64,000 nt of DNA, from the NCBI GenBank assembly GCA_026874595.1, contig CM049314.1, forward strand, positions 65,322,800 to 65,386,799, given 5' to 3'. Position 1 is the stretch's first letter; every line of letters starts with the position of its first letter. Under the pieces are notes generated by a model. The model made no database searches. It worked only from the letters and a program-made list of their open reading frames with translations, and was not told the DNA's origin. Both the position numbers and the translations under genes were made by a program. This stretch comes from Sipunculus nudus. Lineage: Eukaryota > Annelida > Sipuncula > Golfingiida > Sipunculidae. Positions 33,601 through 48,600 of the stretch are shown piece by piece.

Positions 33601-36600
33601 CTCAAAAAATTATCAAGGTCCTTTTAAACCTTTTCAATGAAAAAAATTAATTTGGATATTCTTAATTCAAGGTTTATTCATGTTTAAAACATAATGAAAT
33701 TTTAATGAAGAATGATTAGCCACTCTAGGTCAGGCTTTGCCAACAATTAGAGTGAAATTTAAAATTGCTTTGTAATTTCCAAAATTATGTAATGTTACAT
33801 AAATATTTTGCTCTTGGGAAAATATTTGGCCAATATTGGATTAGAACCCATGTCAGTGGCACACATGTCCAGCATTTCAACTGATTTGCTACAAAAGCAA
33901 GCTTAACTAGCATGACAGTTCTGTCCACTTACATATGCACCGGATAATATACCACCTCTTGAGAGCATGCTGCTGTCAGAACAAGGCTAATTAAACCAGG
34001 AGTCACACTGGTGAACTAGGTGCGAGAGGTCTGAGGTTCAATTCCCAGATAAGCCCCCATATGTTAGGCCAAAGAAAAAAAAAGGCATGGTTCTCAGGCA
34101 CTATTTTTCTGTAATCAGTGCGGGCGGGCGATATTTTATTTTTTACCTTTTTGTATATTTCGATAAAAATGTCATATGATCAGGGAAAAAGCATGAAAAC
34201 AATAGAACTATCAGGATAAACAGATAAAAGCACTACATTTCAAAGGAAATCTTACCAAAATTGTATTATTTTATCTTCTCGAAAGATGAAATTCAAAATA
34301 AAAATTGTTGATGCCGGGGGTTAAAACTGATGTGGGCGGTGCCTGAGAACCATACCTTTTATTTTTTTGGCCTTACATTAAATATTTTGCTCAGGAAAAA
34401 ATACTGGGCCGATCCTGGAGTCAAGCCCATGTCAGTGACTCAGTGTTCAGCATTCCAACAGCTTTGCTAGAAAAGCAAGCTTCCCTTGTTATATAGTTTA
34501 TGTCTGCTTTTAAATGCACCCCTAAAACTGTATATATCTATAATCCTTAAACTCGGACCTGATCCCTGCCTCTCATCTTACCTCTAGCAGCCTGACGTCC
34601 AGTCTCTTCAGAATGTCTTCATCATCAAACTGAGCATTGGTTGCTCTGATGGCCGTCTCCAAAACACCACTCAAACTGTGGAGGTACAGGGGACCAGCGG
34701 GCTTGGCAAGGTGCTCTCTACAATGATAAAACACAGAGTTTGTGTGAGTGATGGAGTTTGTGTGAGTGATGGAGTTTGTGTGAGTGATAGAGTTTGTGTG
34801 AGTGATGGAGATTGTGTGAGTGATGGGGATTGTGTGAGTGATGGAGTTTGTGTGAGTGATGGAGATTGTGTGAGTGATGGGGATTGTGTGAGTGATGGCG
34901 TTCGTGTGAGTGATGGCGTTCGTGTGAGTGATGGCGTTCGTGTGAGTGATGGAGTTTGTGTGAGTGATGGAGTTTGTGTGAGTGATGGAGTTTGTGTGTG
35001 TGATGGAGTTTGTGTGAGCGATGGAGATTGTGTGAGCGATGGAGTTTGTGTGAGCGATGGAGTTTGTGTGAGCGATGGAGATTGTGTGAGCGATGGAGTT
35101 TGTGTGAGCGATGGAGTTTGTGTGAGCGATGGAGTTTGTGTGAGCGATGGAGTTTGTGTGAGCGATGGAGATTGTGTGAGCGATGGAGATTGTGTGAGCG
35201 ATGGAGATTGTGTGAGCGATGGAGATTGTGTGAGCGATGGGGTTTGTGTGAGTGATGGAGTTTGTGTGAGTGATGGAGATTGTGTGAGTGATGGAGATTG
35301 TGTGAGTGATGGAGATTGTGTGAGTGATGGAGATTGTGTGAGTGACGGAGTTTGTGTGAGTGACAGAGATTGTGTGAGTGACGGGGATTGTGTGAGTGAC
35401 GGGGATTGTGTGAGTGATGGGGATTGTGTGAGTGATGGGGATTGTGTGTGCGATGGGGTCTGTGTGAGTGATGGGGTCTGTGTGAGTGATCGAGTCTGTG
35501 TGTGTGATAGAGTCTGTGTGAGTGATGGAGTTTGTGTGTGTGATAGAGTCTGTGTGAGTCTTGGAGTTTGTGTGAGTGTTGGAGTTTGTGTGTGTGATAG
35601 AGTTTTTGTGTGAGATAGAGTTTTTGTGAGTGAGGGAGTCTGTGTGAGTGAGGGATTTTGTGTGTGTGATAGAGTTTTTGTGTGAGATAGAGTTTGTGTG
35701 AGTGATGGAGTTTGTGTGTGTGATAGAGTTTTTGTGTGAGATAGAGTTTGTGTGAGTGATGGAGTTTGTGTGTGTGATAGAGTTTTTGTGTGAGATAGAG
35801 TCTGTGTGAGTGATGGAGTTTGTGTGATTGATGGAGTTTGTGTGTGTGAAAGAGTTTTTGTGTGAGACTGTGTGAGTGATGGAGTTTGTGTGATTGATGG
35901 AGATTGTGTGTGTGATAGAGTCTGTGTGAGTGATGGAGTTTGTGTGAGTGATGGAGTTTGTGTGAGTGATGGAGTTTGTGTGTGTGATAGAGACTGTGTG
36001 AGTGATGGAGATTGTGTGAGTGATAGAGACTGTGTGAGTGATGGAGTTTGTGTGTGTTACAGAGTCTGCCCAGTGATGGAGTTTGTGTGTGTGATAGTCT
36101 GTGTGAGTGATAGAGACTGTGTGAGTGATGGAGTTTGTGTGTGTAACAGAGTTTGCCCAGTGATGGAGTTTGTGTGTGTGATAGAGTTTTTGTGTGAGAT
36201 TGAGTCTGTGTGAGTGATGGAGTTTGTGTGAGTGATGGAGATTGTGTGTGTGATAGAGTCTGTGTGAGTGATGGAGTTTGTGTGTGTGATAGAGACTGTG
36301 TGAGTGATGGAGTTTGTGTGAGTGATAGTCTGTGTGAGTGATAGAGACTGTGTGAGTGATGGAGTTTGTGTGTGTAACAGAGTTTGCCCAGTGATGGAGT
36401 TTGTGTGTGTGATAGAGTTTTTGTGTGAGATTGAGTCTGTGTGAGTGATGGAGTTTGTGTGAGTGATGGAGTTTGTGTGTGTGATAGAGACTGTGTGTGT
36501 GATTGAGTTTGTGTGTGTGATAGAGTCTGTGTGAGTGGTGGAGTTTGTGTGTGTGATAGAGTCTGTGTGAGTGTTGGAGTTTGTGTGAGTGATCGAGTTT

Positions 36601-39600
36601 GCCCAGTGATGGAGTTTGTGTGTGTGATAGAGTTTTTGTGTGAGATTGAGTCTGTGTGAGTGATGGAGTTTGTGTGAGTGATGGAGTTTGTGTGTGTGAT
36701 AGAGACTGTGTGTGTGATTGAGTTTGTGTGAGTGATGGAGTCTGTGTGAGTGATGGAGTTTGTGTGTGTGATAGAGTCTGTGTGAGTGTTGGAGTCTGTG
36801 TGAGTGATGGAGTTTGTGTGAGTGATGGAGTTTGTGTGTGTGATAGAGACTGTGTGAGTGATGGAGTTTGTGTTTGTAACAGAGTTTGCCCAGTGATGGA
36901 GTTTGTGTGTGTGATAGGGTTTGCCAATTGATACCACTTTTTGCACCACTGAATATTCTGTACAGGCTAATCTAGTGCTCTTTAGATGATCCATAGATTT
37001 GTATTTGGTGTGATAGTCTCTTTGTAGACAGATGGAATATACCCAGTGATGGAGTTTGTGTATGTGATAGAGGTTGTGTTTGTAACAGAGTTTGCCCAGT
37101 GATGGAGTTTGTGTGTGTGATAGGGTTTGCCAATTGATACCACTTTTTGCACCACTGAATATTCTGTACAGGCTAATCTAGTGCTCTTTAGATGATCCAT
37201 AGATTTGTATTTGGTGTGATAGTCTCTTTGTAGACAGATGGAATATACCCAGTGATGGAGTTTGTGTATGTGATAGAGGTTGTGCGTGTACAGGGTTAAG
37301 ACCAGTGATGAAGTTAGCAGAGTGATCGAGTTAGCAGAGTGATTGAGTTAGCAGAGTGATGCTGCTTGCCAAGTGATTGAGTTTAGGTACTGACAAAGTA
37401 CTCACTCGAGCAGGTCCATCAGGTGACGTATGAAGTCTCCTTGTCCAAGCAGCAGGTATCTTCTCATTGCCTAGTGAGTAAAACAAAATGTTATCACCAT
37501 CAACATCATAGTAATCATTATCAACATCAGACTTATCACTAATACCCTCTGTCTTTACAGTATCATTAAACCATCTCCACAACTAACTTCCTCATGATCA
37601 TGCAAATCTTGATATTATTTTTTCATTTTTGTACTAGACTTCATTAGTTGAATCTCATTAATATAAATATACATATATTTTTTAATTTCATGAAGGAGAC
37701 TCAAATGGTAACTCTGATTAAATTATATTTCATTCATATTAGTTACAGGCATGAAGGCCTCACTCTGTCAGTTTCACACCAGCATTAACTTACCAGCACC
37801 ATATGGGGGTCAGGCTCTTACACCAATCCAGATGGTTTTGAATGCATTTACAAAGCATGTTCCTTCTACATTTTACAGAATAAGTCAATGTCCTGTAGAA
37901 GGCTTAGTCTATTGAGTAAAGATGATAGTAACCATTGGATAAGTATGATATGTTTAATATATCCTTCAGCATATCAAGGTTTTTTAATCATTGGGATATG
38001 AATAATCCTGAAGTCAAGACTAGTCATTTAGACAGAGCAAATCTCTGATTTTCTAACAAGATTTTACCATTATGCCATTGGAGGATCCTGCAGCAGGAAC
38101 CAGTTGAGAAATAATTGTTCCTATGTTCCTTCTCATTCAAGTGTCAGAGGATGATGTGATATCATATCACTGAACCGTCTGAAGCACATTTAGCATTTAG
38201 CAAAAACTTATTTTTATAACAAAATTTCAAATGAATTTTTCAATGAAGTCTGTCCTAATTTTTCTGAACACAATCACTTAATCATTACAGTTTTAACTTT
38301 ATTTATTTTACATGGATTGTGCAGATGGTCATTAAAATTGACCACTTGAGGCACTCTCCATGGCTCAGATGGCGGAGCTCAGGAGTTACTAAGGAGTTAA
38401 AGAAACAGGAGAAGCTGGACAAAACCACCTTCCTTGGACATGTCACTACAACCTACTCTCATAGCCACACAAGGGACTGAACCCCAGAGAAAGCAAAGCG
38501 TTTTACTACTTGACAGTCCAGTTTACAAGTACCTGCTTCTATGCAAGACCTTAAAGCATTCATATCCAGAAACAAATAGCTTTCACCCTGAGTAGGTATA
38601 GGTTTGACATCAATAAGGCATGTTCACCATGGTATGGCATTACATATGGACAAGAACTTTTTTTTAAATGATTTTATTGGTGGAGGTAACCACCTCATTT
38701 TTTAAGGCTGTCTTATACAAATCTTAATCTATATATATACATCTGCCGAGTTTCATTTTGGTGTGGAACTATGTGACAGGGTTTTAGCACTGACTTCCAT
38801 TCATGTTATTTTGTACTCTGGTGTCACCCAGGCCCAGAGTCTACCACACCTGTGGGTCCTTTGTGTGTAATAATCTTGAATTGCTGGGTCATAACACCCA
38901 GGTACACATCAAAGACACACTCATTTGACAGTGACATGTGACTCTCAAGCACAGCCACCCCATTAAGCCTGCAGGGCAGTAACCCCAGAGGGGGGCACAC
39001 GTGATACAATCTCACTGCTCCTTGGCTGGGATTTGAACTCATGGCCTCTTGGCTTTTATTTCTGTACTCTACCCCTAAACCACAAAGGTTAGTGGAAAAG
39101 AAAATTTTCATTGTCACTTAACACAACTATTATAGTGCATGATACCACTTTATGTTTATGCACTACTGAATTTTTTCTTAAGGTGCCCTACCTTCAGATG
39201 GTCCATGAACTTGTATTTAGTGTGAAATACTTCCAACAGGTGGCGACTAGTCTCTTTGTAGACAGTGTTGATCATTTTATCAAACCTTCCATCAAGGTCT
39301 TGTAGGAAAATGGATTCCACTGAAAAAAATAGATCATTCAGATGTATTCATTTACTTATCATACAATGATTTTTTCAGTGTTCTTATTGTATCATATTTT
39401 ATTGGCCCCGCAAGAAGCCAGTTTATTGTTTTCAGTTGAATATTACATATTCATCAAGAAGGTTATGCTTTCTCCCTTGGTTCACTGGTTTTTCTGTTTG
39501 CAATTTTACCCAAAGCTATGAATGGACTTTGATGAAATTTTGTGGAGGGTTAGGGTAGTAACAAAGGAAAAATCCATTAGATTTTTAAGGTAAACTTGAT

Positions 39601-42600
39601 CACCATAATTTACTTTTGTTTCGAAGGATAATATACCCCTGTGACCCAGGGTAATTCTGACCATGGGGAGACCACTCCAACCTAACTAATAATCATTAAT
39701 AATAACTAGCTGATATAATATATATCTTTTGGCTTTAGACTTCCAATCCTATTGCATTGGAAAATGTACACAGGATAATACCTTATAAATAACTGTTCAC
39801 CTGTGTAAATAAAGTAAGTTCATGAAAGTTTCTTATAACTTCTACCAGGTGGTGGGGTATTAATATTTTCCCTTTGTTGGTCTTCTCTGAGCAACTTTAC
39901 ACAAAATGTTCTGAACAGATTTTTATGGAATTTGAAAAAGGTGAGGTTAACACCCAAGAAACAACCCATTAAATTTTGCAGGTAATCAGCTTTATCAGGA
40001 TATATTTGTAAATATATTTTCAAATGATTCTTTTCATAAAGGAACTATTTATTAGTACTGGTTGCTGGCTTTGTTCAAGAGCTCACCCTGTTATATATAC
40101 CCTCATGAATATAAGTAAACTAATGTATTAAATTGTGTTTGTGCATGGTGAAGATTATGAGGTGACCACACACCACAGAATGTCACAAAATGAATCATGT
40201 TGTTTTGTTTAATCATGTTTTATTTTTCTTGGGTTAGCTGAATCTTTGTATGTGTTGAAAATAGGCTAGGGTCTCCAGGTTCATTGTGTTGTGGGTCAAT
40301 TGTAAAATTCAGAGTTGTCACTAAGTGCGATGCTTCGAGGTTTGCGATTGTAGCAGGGGCATTCTTCCAATCTATTAGTATTCAGCATGATTATGAATAC
40401 AGATGCGCCTTAGTAGCCTGTGCCGCCAGTTGGGTCCTGTGCCACCATTTGGGGTCCAGTACTGCCAGTTCAGGAAGTCTAAAGATTGTTTAACCAGATT
40501 CTTGTTTTAACTGGGTTTTTTTTTTTGCAACCAGTGAAATTCATGTAGTGTGTAACAGGCTGGGGGAACCCTGTTTGGTAGGTGGTTTTTATTTTTGTAA
40601 TTTACTTTTAATATAATCTTTGCTGCTTAGCCACTGCCCTGTTTTTTGTTGTGTATCAGAGTTCAGAAACCACCCCATCTCTACTTTAACATATTAAACC
40701 AAAGGAAGGCTGGTATATCACTTGGTAAGGGCAGCCTTTTCCAAAGGGTACTGGTAAGGAGCAACTTTATCAGCTGACACTGACCTTGATGGATCTCTGC
40801 AGCCTTGACAACATCTCGGTTCCGTATTGTTGTTCTGTCCTGACACACCTGTCTCAGAAAGTTGATGGATTTCCCCGTCAGTAATATCTATAAAAGACAC
40901 ACACACACAAACAGTTCATATATAAATGATAAGAAGGTCCACCATTAACTGTAAAGATCCACAACTAGTACAGTGGAGCCTGTCTGAAAGACCACCTTGT
41001 CTATTAAGACCACCATTGGGTAAACAGAAAGCATTCACATTGGTTATAACTGACCTGTCTTATAAGATCACCTGTGAATTAAGACCACTTTTGGCCAGTC
41101 CTGTGGGTGGTCTCAAAGCTCAAGCCTCCCTGTACTTGGCAATTTTGTTGTCAGATAATGCTAGAATAATCTGTAAGCCATATTTCATTATGAACAGTCA
41201 ATAGCATATTTAGAAAACAATATTCAAAGACTGTTCCTATCTTTCCACTTACCTACATCAATAAATACTTTTATTACCACTGAAGAAATATCAACATATC
41301 TTTGTTATCCTTATAAGTGGTGGATATTTCATTATTTTTCAAATGCAAGGGGAAGTAGCATTTGAGTATTTAAAACTTGTTTTTCTTTGGGGGGGGGGTA
41401 TTTACCCTCTAGTTCTTAACCCCTTAACCACCAAGCTGGATGTACTAACACCATAAATAATCAATCATAATCTAATCATTACAAGTGTTGACGAGAATAT
41501 GATTTCTCTATTCACCTTCCTGGCCTGGTCTGTAGGGATGAAGGACGGGACCATTGATTTACGTAGACTGTACTTGTCATGCCACAGCCGGTCATCTTTC
41601 ACAGTCGGATCAGAGGCCACAAAGAACTGAAATAATACATGACATAAGTTATTGCTTGTACATTTTCTGAACTAAGCTCACTGATACAAATATTCTAGTA
41701 TTACTCTGGTATTGCAAAATATGCTTAAGTGTAAAATGCTACATTATATATAAAGCTGCATGCAAGTTGAGCATGGGTTTTAACCTTGAAATCACTCAAA
41801 AACTCTAAATAGTATTATAATTTGATCCTCACTAAAAGACACTTCGTTTTATCTCTAAGCGGCATGTCAGTATCCTATTATGTGTTCACATAAAACTATT
41901 TATTCTTAGTTAGAACAGGACTGTAAACAAATAAACATTCCATTTTTAAAACTAAATCATCAATTTCTTATCTCAATCTATTTCAAATATAGTCCCATTA
42001 GTTTAAAACAGACCTTGGTATCTCAAGGAAATACTCTAGCGCTCTAAACAGTCTCAAATTAAAGGTTCTCTGATACCTCAGCCAACACTAAATATTAACC
42101 ATATATGCTAAACAATACCATGACATTTTGTCTCTTACTTCGTGGTATGTGTCCTCCAATTCTCCATCGTAAATCCACCGAGCCACTGTGCTGAAAATAG
42201 GCTGGGCCACCTAGGATGTAAAGCCAGAACTAATTCAATATACCTTAAAGAAGATGCATTACAATGTCAGCCAACCTCCCCTTTTTGTATTAATAAGTCT
42301 CCTTTAAGATATCAAATGCAAACCTCTGAATTAAAAAGTTCAAAGAAAACGAGATCAAAATAACTCAGGTCTCTATTGCAGAAGCAGGAGATTAAAATGA
42401 TTTAAAATGTCAGTCTAAATGTTTAGTATTTGTGCAAGTCTAAAAATAAACATATATGTAGTTTATTTACAATTAGCAATATTTCCTGTTGCAGTACTGC
42501 ATGGGTTGTTGAAGAAGATAATAACTGAAATATAAACAAACTGTTACAACCTGAATCGCCAAAAGGCTGATCTAACTGTTACATACTAATTTAGAAATCA

Positions 42601-45600
42601 TACTTTCCACTTACCAGAGACAGAATATGTTTGACCAAGTTTCTGATTGACGGGTCTCCATGCTGGATGTAGGAATGGACTGCTGACGCCAGTCCACCAC
42701 CTTTCTTCCCTGAAAGGTGACACAACCATTAAGTAGAGAGAGAAATGGGAGCCTGACAATTTGTGACAAGGGTGTATACAAGAGAGTGAACATTAAGAGA
42801 CAATGGCAACTGTAAAGCTGACAGCCCTTTGGCCTGTGTTGGCACTGTTGATTAAATGAGGGGCAACCCTATGAGGAAGTTATTATGAAAAATTTGGCAG
42901 TTTACTTGAACAGCGTTAAAAATAATCCCGAAGTTAAAACATGATGCAGAGCATATATTGGAGCAAACCTCTGAGGATTTACTGGAAAAAATCCATTTTT
43001 TCTTTGTTCCAGTGCAACTGCACTTAATCGCATAAAATTATAAATGTGTGGCTATTAAGTGTGCCGAGTGTGACGACCTTCACCTTGGCATACATCTACG
43101 AGTGCTGCGAGGGTTTTGAGGCTGACCATTGGCTCACACATCCAAACCGCCAGCTGTTTTAATGTGATACTCCCATCAAGGTCACTCACTCCATGGTCCT
43201 CTTCTTGATGTAACTGAAACAAGAGTGCATGATACTCATGTTTTGTGATCTCTGACCTAATTGAAAATGTGCAAATTTGATTTCAGGTGAGAAACTCCTT
43301 TGGTAAATATTTAATCCATCAAATGTCTGGTAGGTCAACACGATGCTAACAAAGTCTGGTGAACTTTGACAACTTAAATATGGGTGGATTTTGCAGAGAA
43401 TTGGCCTGAGGCATGATATTACATACATTAATATTTGAATTGAGTTTCATTAAAATCCATCATATTCCTGGTAGGTAAACATGGAGACATTACAAAGAAC
43501 TCTTGTGACCTCTGACATCTTTAAATAAGTGTGTATACTGCCAAGAATCCAACTAATAATGCTGTTTTTTTACCTGAGCGTCAAGTACTGCTATAAGCCT
43601 GTAGTACTCTGTCAGCTCCTGGTGCAGAGCTGTACAAAAACTCTGAAACAAATACAGCATTATTATTATTATTATTAATTTTATTATTGTTATTATTATT
43701 TTTGTATACAAACATTTGTTCAGTGCAAAAATTATACAGACAGCCTTAAAAAGTAAAATTATAATTAATTAAAATTTAAGTCTGGCACTTATTCTTCTTA
43801 ACCATACATGTATATGAAAGAAATACATTTTCAAAAGATATAGGTAAAATAAAATGACTTGGATTAATTCTTAAATACATGTAAATTCTTTATTTATCTA
43901 AAAGTAATGCTGAATATGGTTCGTAAGTATGCATATGTTTCTTACAATATGAATGTCAAGACTGTCATTTAAATGGTTTGTTAGAGTTTAACATTTAAAA
44001 CTTATACCATTTGGGAATTTTATGATAAAAACATCAAGTTTAAGTCAATAAAATTGAATATAAAACCGAATACTTAGTAAAAGTCTTTGGATAATTTTTA
44101 TTTTCATGCTATATGAAACCTATACATACCATGATATAGGATGATTGACAAATAAATTAAGAAAATATGCAACTAAAAAATCTTAAACCCAAACATTTTT
44201 GAAACATGTAATTTGACAAGTCTATTTTGAAAAATAGTTTTCATTTTGTTAAGAAAAATAAAAAGCCACCTTTCAACTTTTGTCTTGTAATAATAATTTT
44301 GAATTTTAATTTCTGCTTATTATAATTTAATTCCATTAAAGATGTTTTTAAAGCCAGCCATCTTATTCTGTACTAATGGTATTCCTTTGAATCTGACATG
44401 TAACTTGTGACATCCTGGTTTTAGTCTTTACCAAAATGTCAGCCCCCATAATAGATTTTGATCATCTTTTGCAAGGTCAAGCTTTGATAAAGGCATGGAA
44501 ATGCAACAGAAAAGTACTCTGAGGACAGTCCTAAGGTAGGAATTTATCTGCGGAGAGGGTCCGGCTGCCAACAAGACTGTATCTTATGTGTAAAAGTCGG
44601 TACGACGCTACTGGGAAGACTAGGCCCTCATACGCATATTGTTTAAGGAACTTTTAAAAAGTGAAAGTTTAACAGTGAAAATATCATAACTTTACCTACT
44701 CTTATTAAATATTCTTTGTTTCATTTTGTTCTGAATGACATGCGTGTACATATTCTATAGGCACAGACAGACAGGCCCAACACCCCGCAGCCACAGGGCC
44801 TTGTGCACACAGGTTGTTGGGCTAATGTCAAGTTGTTGAACTGGCGAGCTGTCACTCAAATCAAATGTAACAAAATGGCTCTATGCACCCCTCACTAGGC
44901 TGGTATCTGTTATGCTGGCAACGGATACATGGCTATGATTAAAAAATCTTAATGTCATAAAAGGTTGATGAAGCAGGAACACAGGAGCAAAATTTGACAA
45001 ATTATTTAATAAGAGTAAACTTTACCTGTCCCACAAGTCCAAACGCCCTGTCTGTGCTGCGAGAGTCTGCGTACTTGCGAACCTTGTTGTACAACCAGCC
45101 ACTCTCAGCCAGTTTCTGTACAAGATGCCTCTGTGCCCTGGGGATCCCGACCTGTTGTACAACAAATCATACACAAAAGTATATTAAAGCTCTTCTCAAG
45201 CCTTTTAAAGGACATAAAAGTTGGATCTTCAAAAGTCTTTCATGGCTTCATTTACCACTCCTGTTAGACAGCTGTCCAATCTTGCCATATTTTTATTCAC
45301 TATTTGCCCATCATGTTATTAATACACAAAAAAAATACACAAAATATAGTCTGTTCTCATTCGACCATAGCCTGGATTTAGAGTAAAATTCAAGGAAAGT
45401 TTCAACTGATATAAATGCAGGCCCTTAAAATACTCAAAATATTCAAATTTTATGTTTTAAATTACCAGTTTCAACCCAATGAATAAGTTATATACTTTTG
45501 GTTGAGATGAGAGAAAATCTCATCCCACCAACACACTGCAGTGCTGCAGACAAATTGACTGGTAGCTAGTGCCACCTGTCACCATCTGGCTGAACTGGGG

Positions 45601-48600
45601 GTGTTTCCTGTGACTTTAGTGCTATTGAGGTCTTTCCCAGAATTTCACCTCAGATAAAGCGTATGTTATTCAGTCAGAGCCATATTTGATCTAGTGTGAT
45701 GCACTACTGTAAAGTTCTCAACAGAATACGCTGCCTTATTATAGTACACACCCTGTTTTTGCTCCGCATATTGTAGAGGAAAATATAATTACTAATAGCT
45801 TGGCAGGTCTAAAGATTTTACATTTCCCCTGTGGGAACCCTTTAACTGTGCAGAGAATGAGTCTATGTGACACTCACTGCAGGGTCGATCTTAAAGCCGT
45901 CTCTCTTGTTCTGGATCAACTTTCCCTCGATACCTTGGAAGATGAATACAATCTCTCTCACCAGCTCAGATTCTGGTACCTCGTACGAAACTGTAAACGG
46001 TTCATACAAGAAACTCTTATTTATCTATATCAGCATGTTTATTGTATGAGACATGGTCTAATGTGTGCCATTACCTTAAGGTAGCATCCCTGGTCATTTA
46101 AAATTAATATTAACCCCAAACAAGATATATATCATTCTAAACTTGGTACAGTGTTCTTGTTGATTGTAATGTACTTATGAAATTTACCCTCATTTTCAAT
46201 TAATACTATATTTTAAATCAAATCTTAAAAGAATGTCATATTTGAAGCACCAAAAAACAGCAAGCAATTTTAGTGAGCTAATATTAAACAACATGACAAT
46301 GACTGAACGCTTTTTTTTTCAATGTTTTCCTCTATTATGAATCTTTCTTGTTAAAATGAAATTTTAATTTTTTAATATTTATCAAAATTAACAAATCACT
46401 TATACTGAGGTACCAATTCTGAGGCGGCATCAACTGGCACAGTCCTCAACAACAGTATCTCTGGAGCTAAATCAGTAATTTCACATGTTTTATGGTCCTG
46501 TCCATATCAATTTATAAAGCTTAAGGCCTAGGCTAAATGTTCATGTAACATTCTTTGTAAGACCAAGCTCCATTAGAGTATACCATTACATATTACGACT
46601 TAGCTTACACTGCATATGATTATTACTTAGAAAGTTTTTTATTTTCATACCATTATCCCTGCCCCGGTCTCCACGTGTGTACTGTGACTTTGATACTGTG
46701 TTCAGCAAGGTTCCATCTGACTGTGCAGCCAGTAACTTAGCAACTCTCCTAGCAACAGATGCGTCTCCTGAGGAGAGTCCTGCAGCTTGGTGAGTGGGCA
46801 CTGCTGGTGTGAAGGGAGTAGGGGCATAGCTGTAAAATAATCAAACAACCATAGTATAGCTATAGCTGCAAGTAACATGTGACCCATGGGTCATGATGCT
46901 CAGCTGAGGAGCAGAACTTAAGAGTGAAATATGTTGGAATGATGTACATTCTTCCAAGACCATTATTCATTCCACTTTTTGTACTGTGGCTATGTTGAAA
47001 TACTATATGCCAACTTTTAAAAATACAAATTTAAAAAAAATTCAGAAATGACATTTATACACAAAATCAGTATAAATGTTGTCTGTTTTAACAAGGCAAG
47101 GTTTTACTATTTATGATGATAATGCAGTTACATAAAATCTGAAAGATCTATTTCCCTGCAGATGGTACATCACAGACAAGCACTGAACAAAATTCAAGGC
47201 TCTCACAAGGATACAGAAGAAATATAGGAATTTTACAGGACTTCAGACAAAACATGGTGGAATAAATTTGTGGTATTTTTCTGCCAAAAATATAGGAAAA
47301 ATATAGGAATTTTCACTGCACAATCATCAATGTATGCCATGGTTAATTTACTTAATCATCATGATCATTCTTAAAACATCTTCTAAAGGTCTGTGTAACT
47401 GATTTAGATGGCTGTACTTGTATAACTGCATCACTTACACAGACAGTTCTACAGATTTAAAAGAGCTGCACGTTTTAAATAATTACAGTACTGAAGTTAA
47501 CATATAAACAACAATTATTCAATAATAACAATTATATTGAAAACATGATTGTGCAATAAAAAATACATAGGAAAAAAGTCTTAATGATGGAAAATAAATG
47601 AATTATAGGAGAATTTTTTGTCACATGAAAATATGGAAAATAAAGGAAATTATAGAATTTTTTTCACATGAAAACATGAAAAATAAATGAAATTACAGGA
47701 GAATTTTTTTTTTCATATAAAAATATGGGAAATATAGATTCATGAGAAGCCCTGAAAATGAGTTTCAAAACAATGATCCAAATAATGATGGCAACTTACC
47801 TTGGTGCAAATGACCGAGGCACAGGTGTGGGATCATCGCTGCGTATACTTCCCTGTATGCTGCTGAAGCCACTGCTCCCTGTCGTCCCTGAGGACTGTAG
47901 TACAGTAGAGGAGGCACCAGGTGGCGTTTTCTTCAGGTCAGGCTGACGAGGCACATATGGTGTGGACGTGGCATGGCTCGCTAAACTTCTGATGAAAGCC
48001 GCACTCTACATAACAAAAATACATTAAATTAAAGCTAGCTATTTGCCTACCTTTTTCTGGAGAATTTATGTGGTTTCTGGCCGAATCTGTGTACATATTA
48101 ATGAACCCTTGGTAATGGATCGAGGGGCAAGGGGAAATAGATTGAGATGTGTTGCATATAAGCATGGATGTCTGCAGCTGAAATGTGTATGTAGGTTGCG
48201 CCACCTACCACAAAATCCAGAAAGCTGTCATAATTGTATACATATGCAAAATTTTAGGCAGATAAGTCAAACCACTACTTGTATAGGAGTGATTTAATCC
48301 CATAGCAGACAAACAGACGGACACTGTGCAAAAATGGTGGCAGGTGGCGCCACCAATTTTTGTGTATGATAAAGGGCTATATAAAATCTATACCTATGCA
48401 TCATTTTGGCTTAATCGGTCAAACGGTTCCCGAGATATGAGCTTAGATGTCTGCAGCTTAAACGTGAATGAAGGTGGCACATCCTGTCACAAAATCAAGA
48501 AAGCTGTCCAGGATGTATAAACATGCAAAATTTCAGGTGGATAAGTCAAACCACTGACGAGAAATGAGTGATTTTATCCCAAGGCAGATGAACAGATGGA

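Larger units (their letters stand above)
41627..43083. other. TUBGCP3 introns around exons 11-12 (between 41627 and 43083)
   Basis: Three introns of 512, 404 and 374 bp separated by the 72- and 95-nt exons. AT-rich, no recognised repeat. Confidence 0.6.

Noticed and set aside
34573-36927. Long open frames (784 and 758 codons on minus, 311 on plus) as a novel His/Thr-rich protein
   Set aside because: They are translations of the 18-bp minisatellite; one runs into TUBGCP3 exon 17 only because the intron is open in that frame. No independent coding signal.
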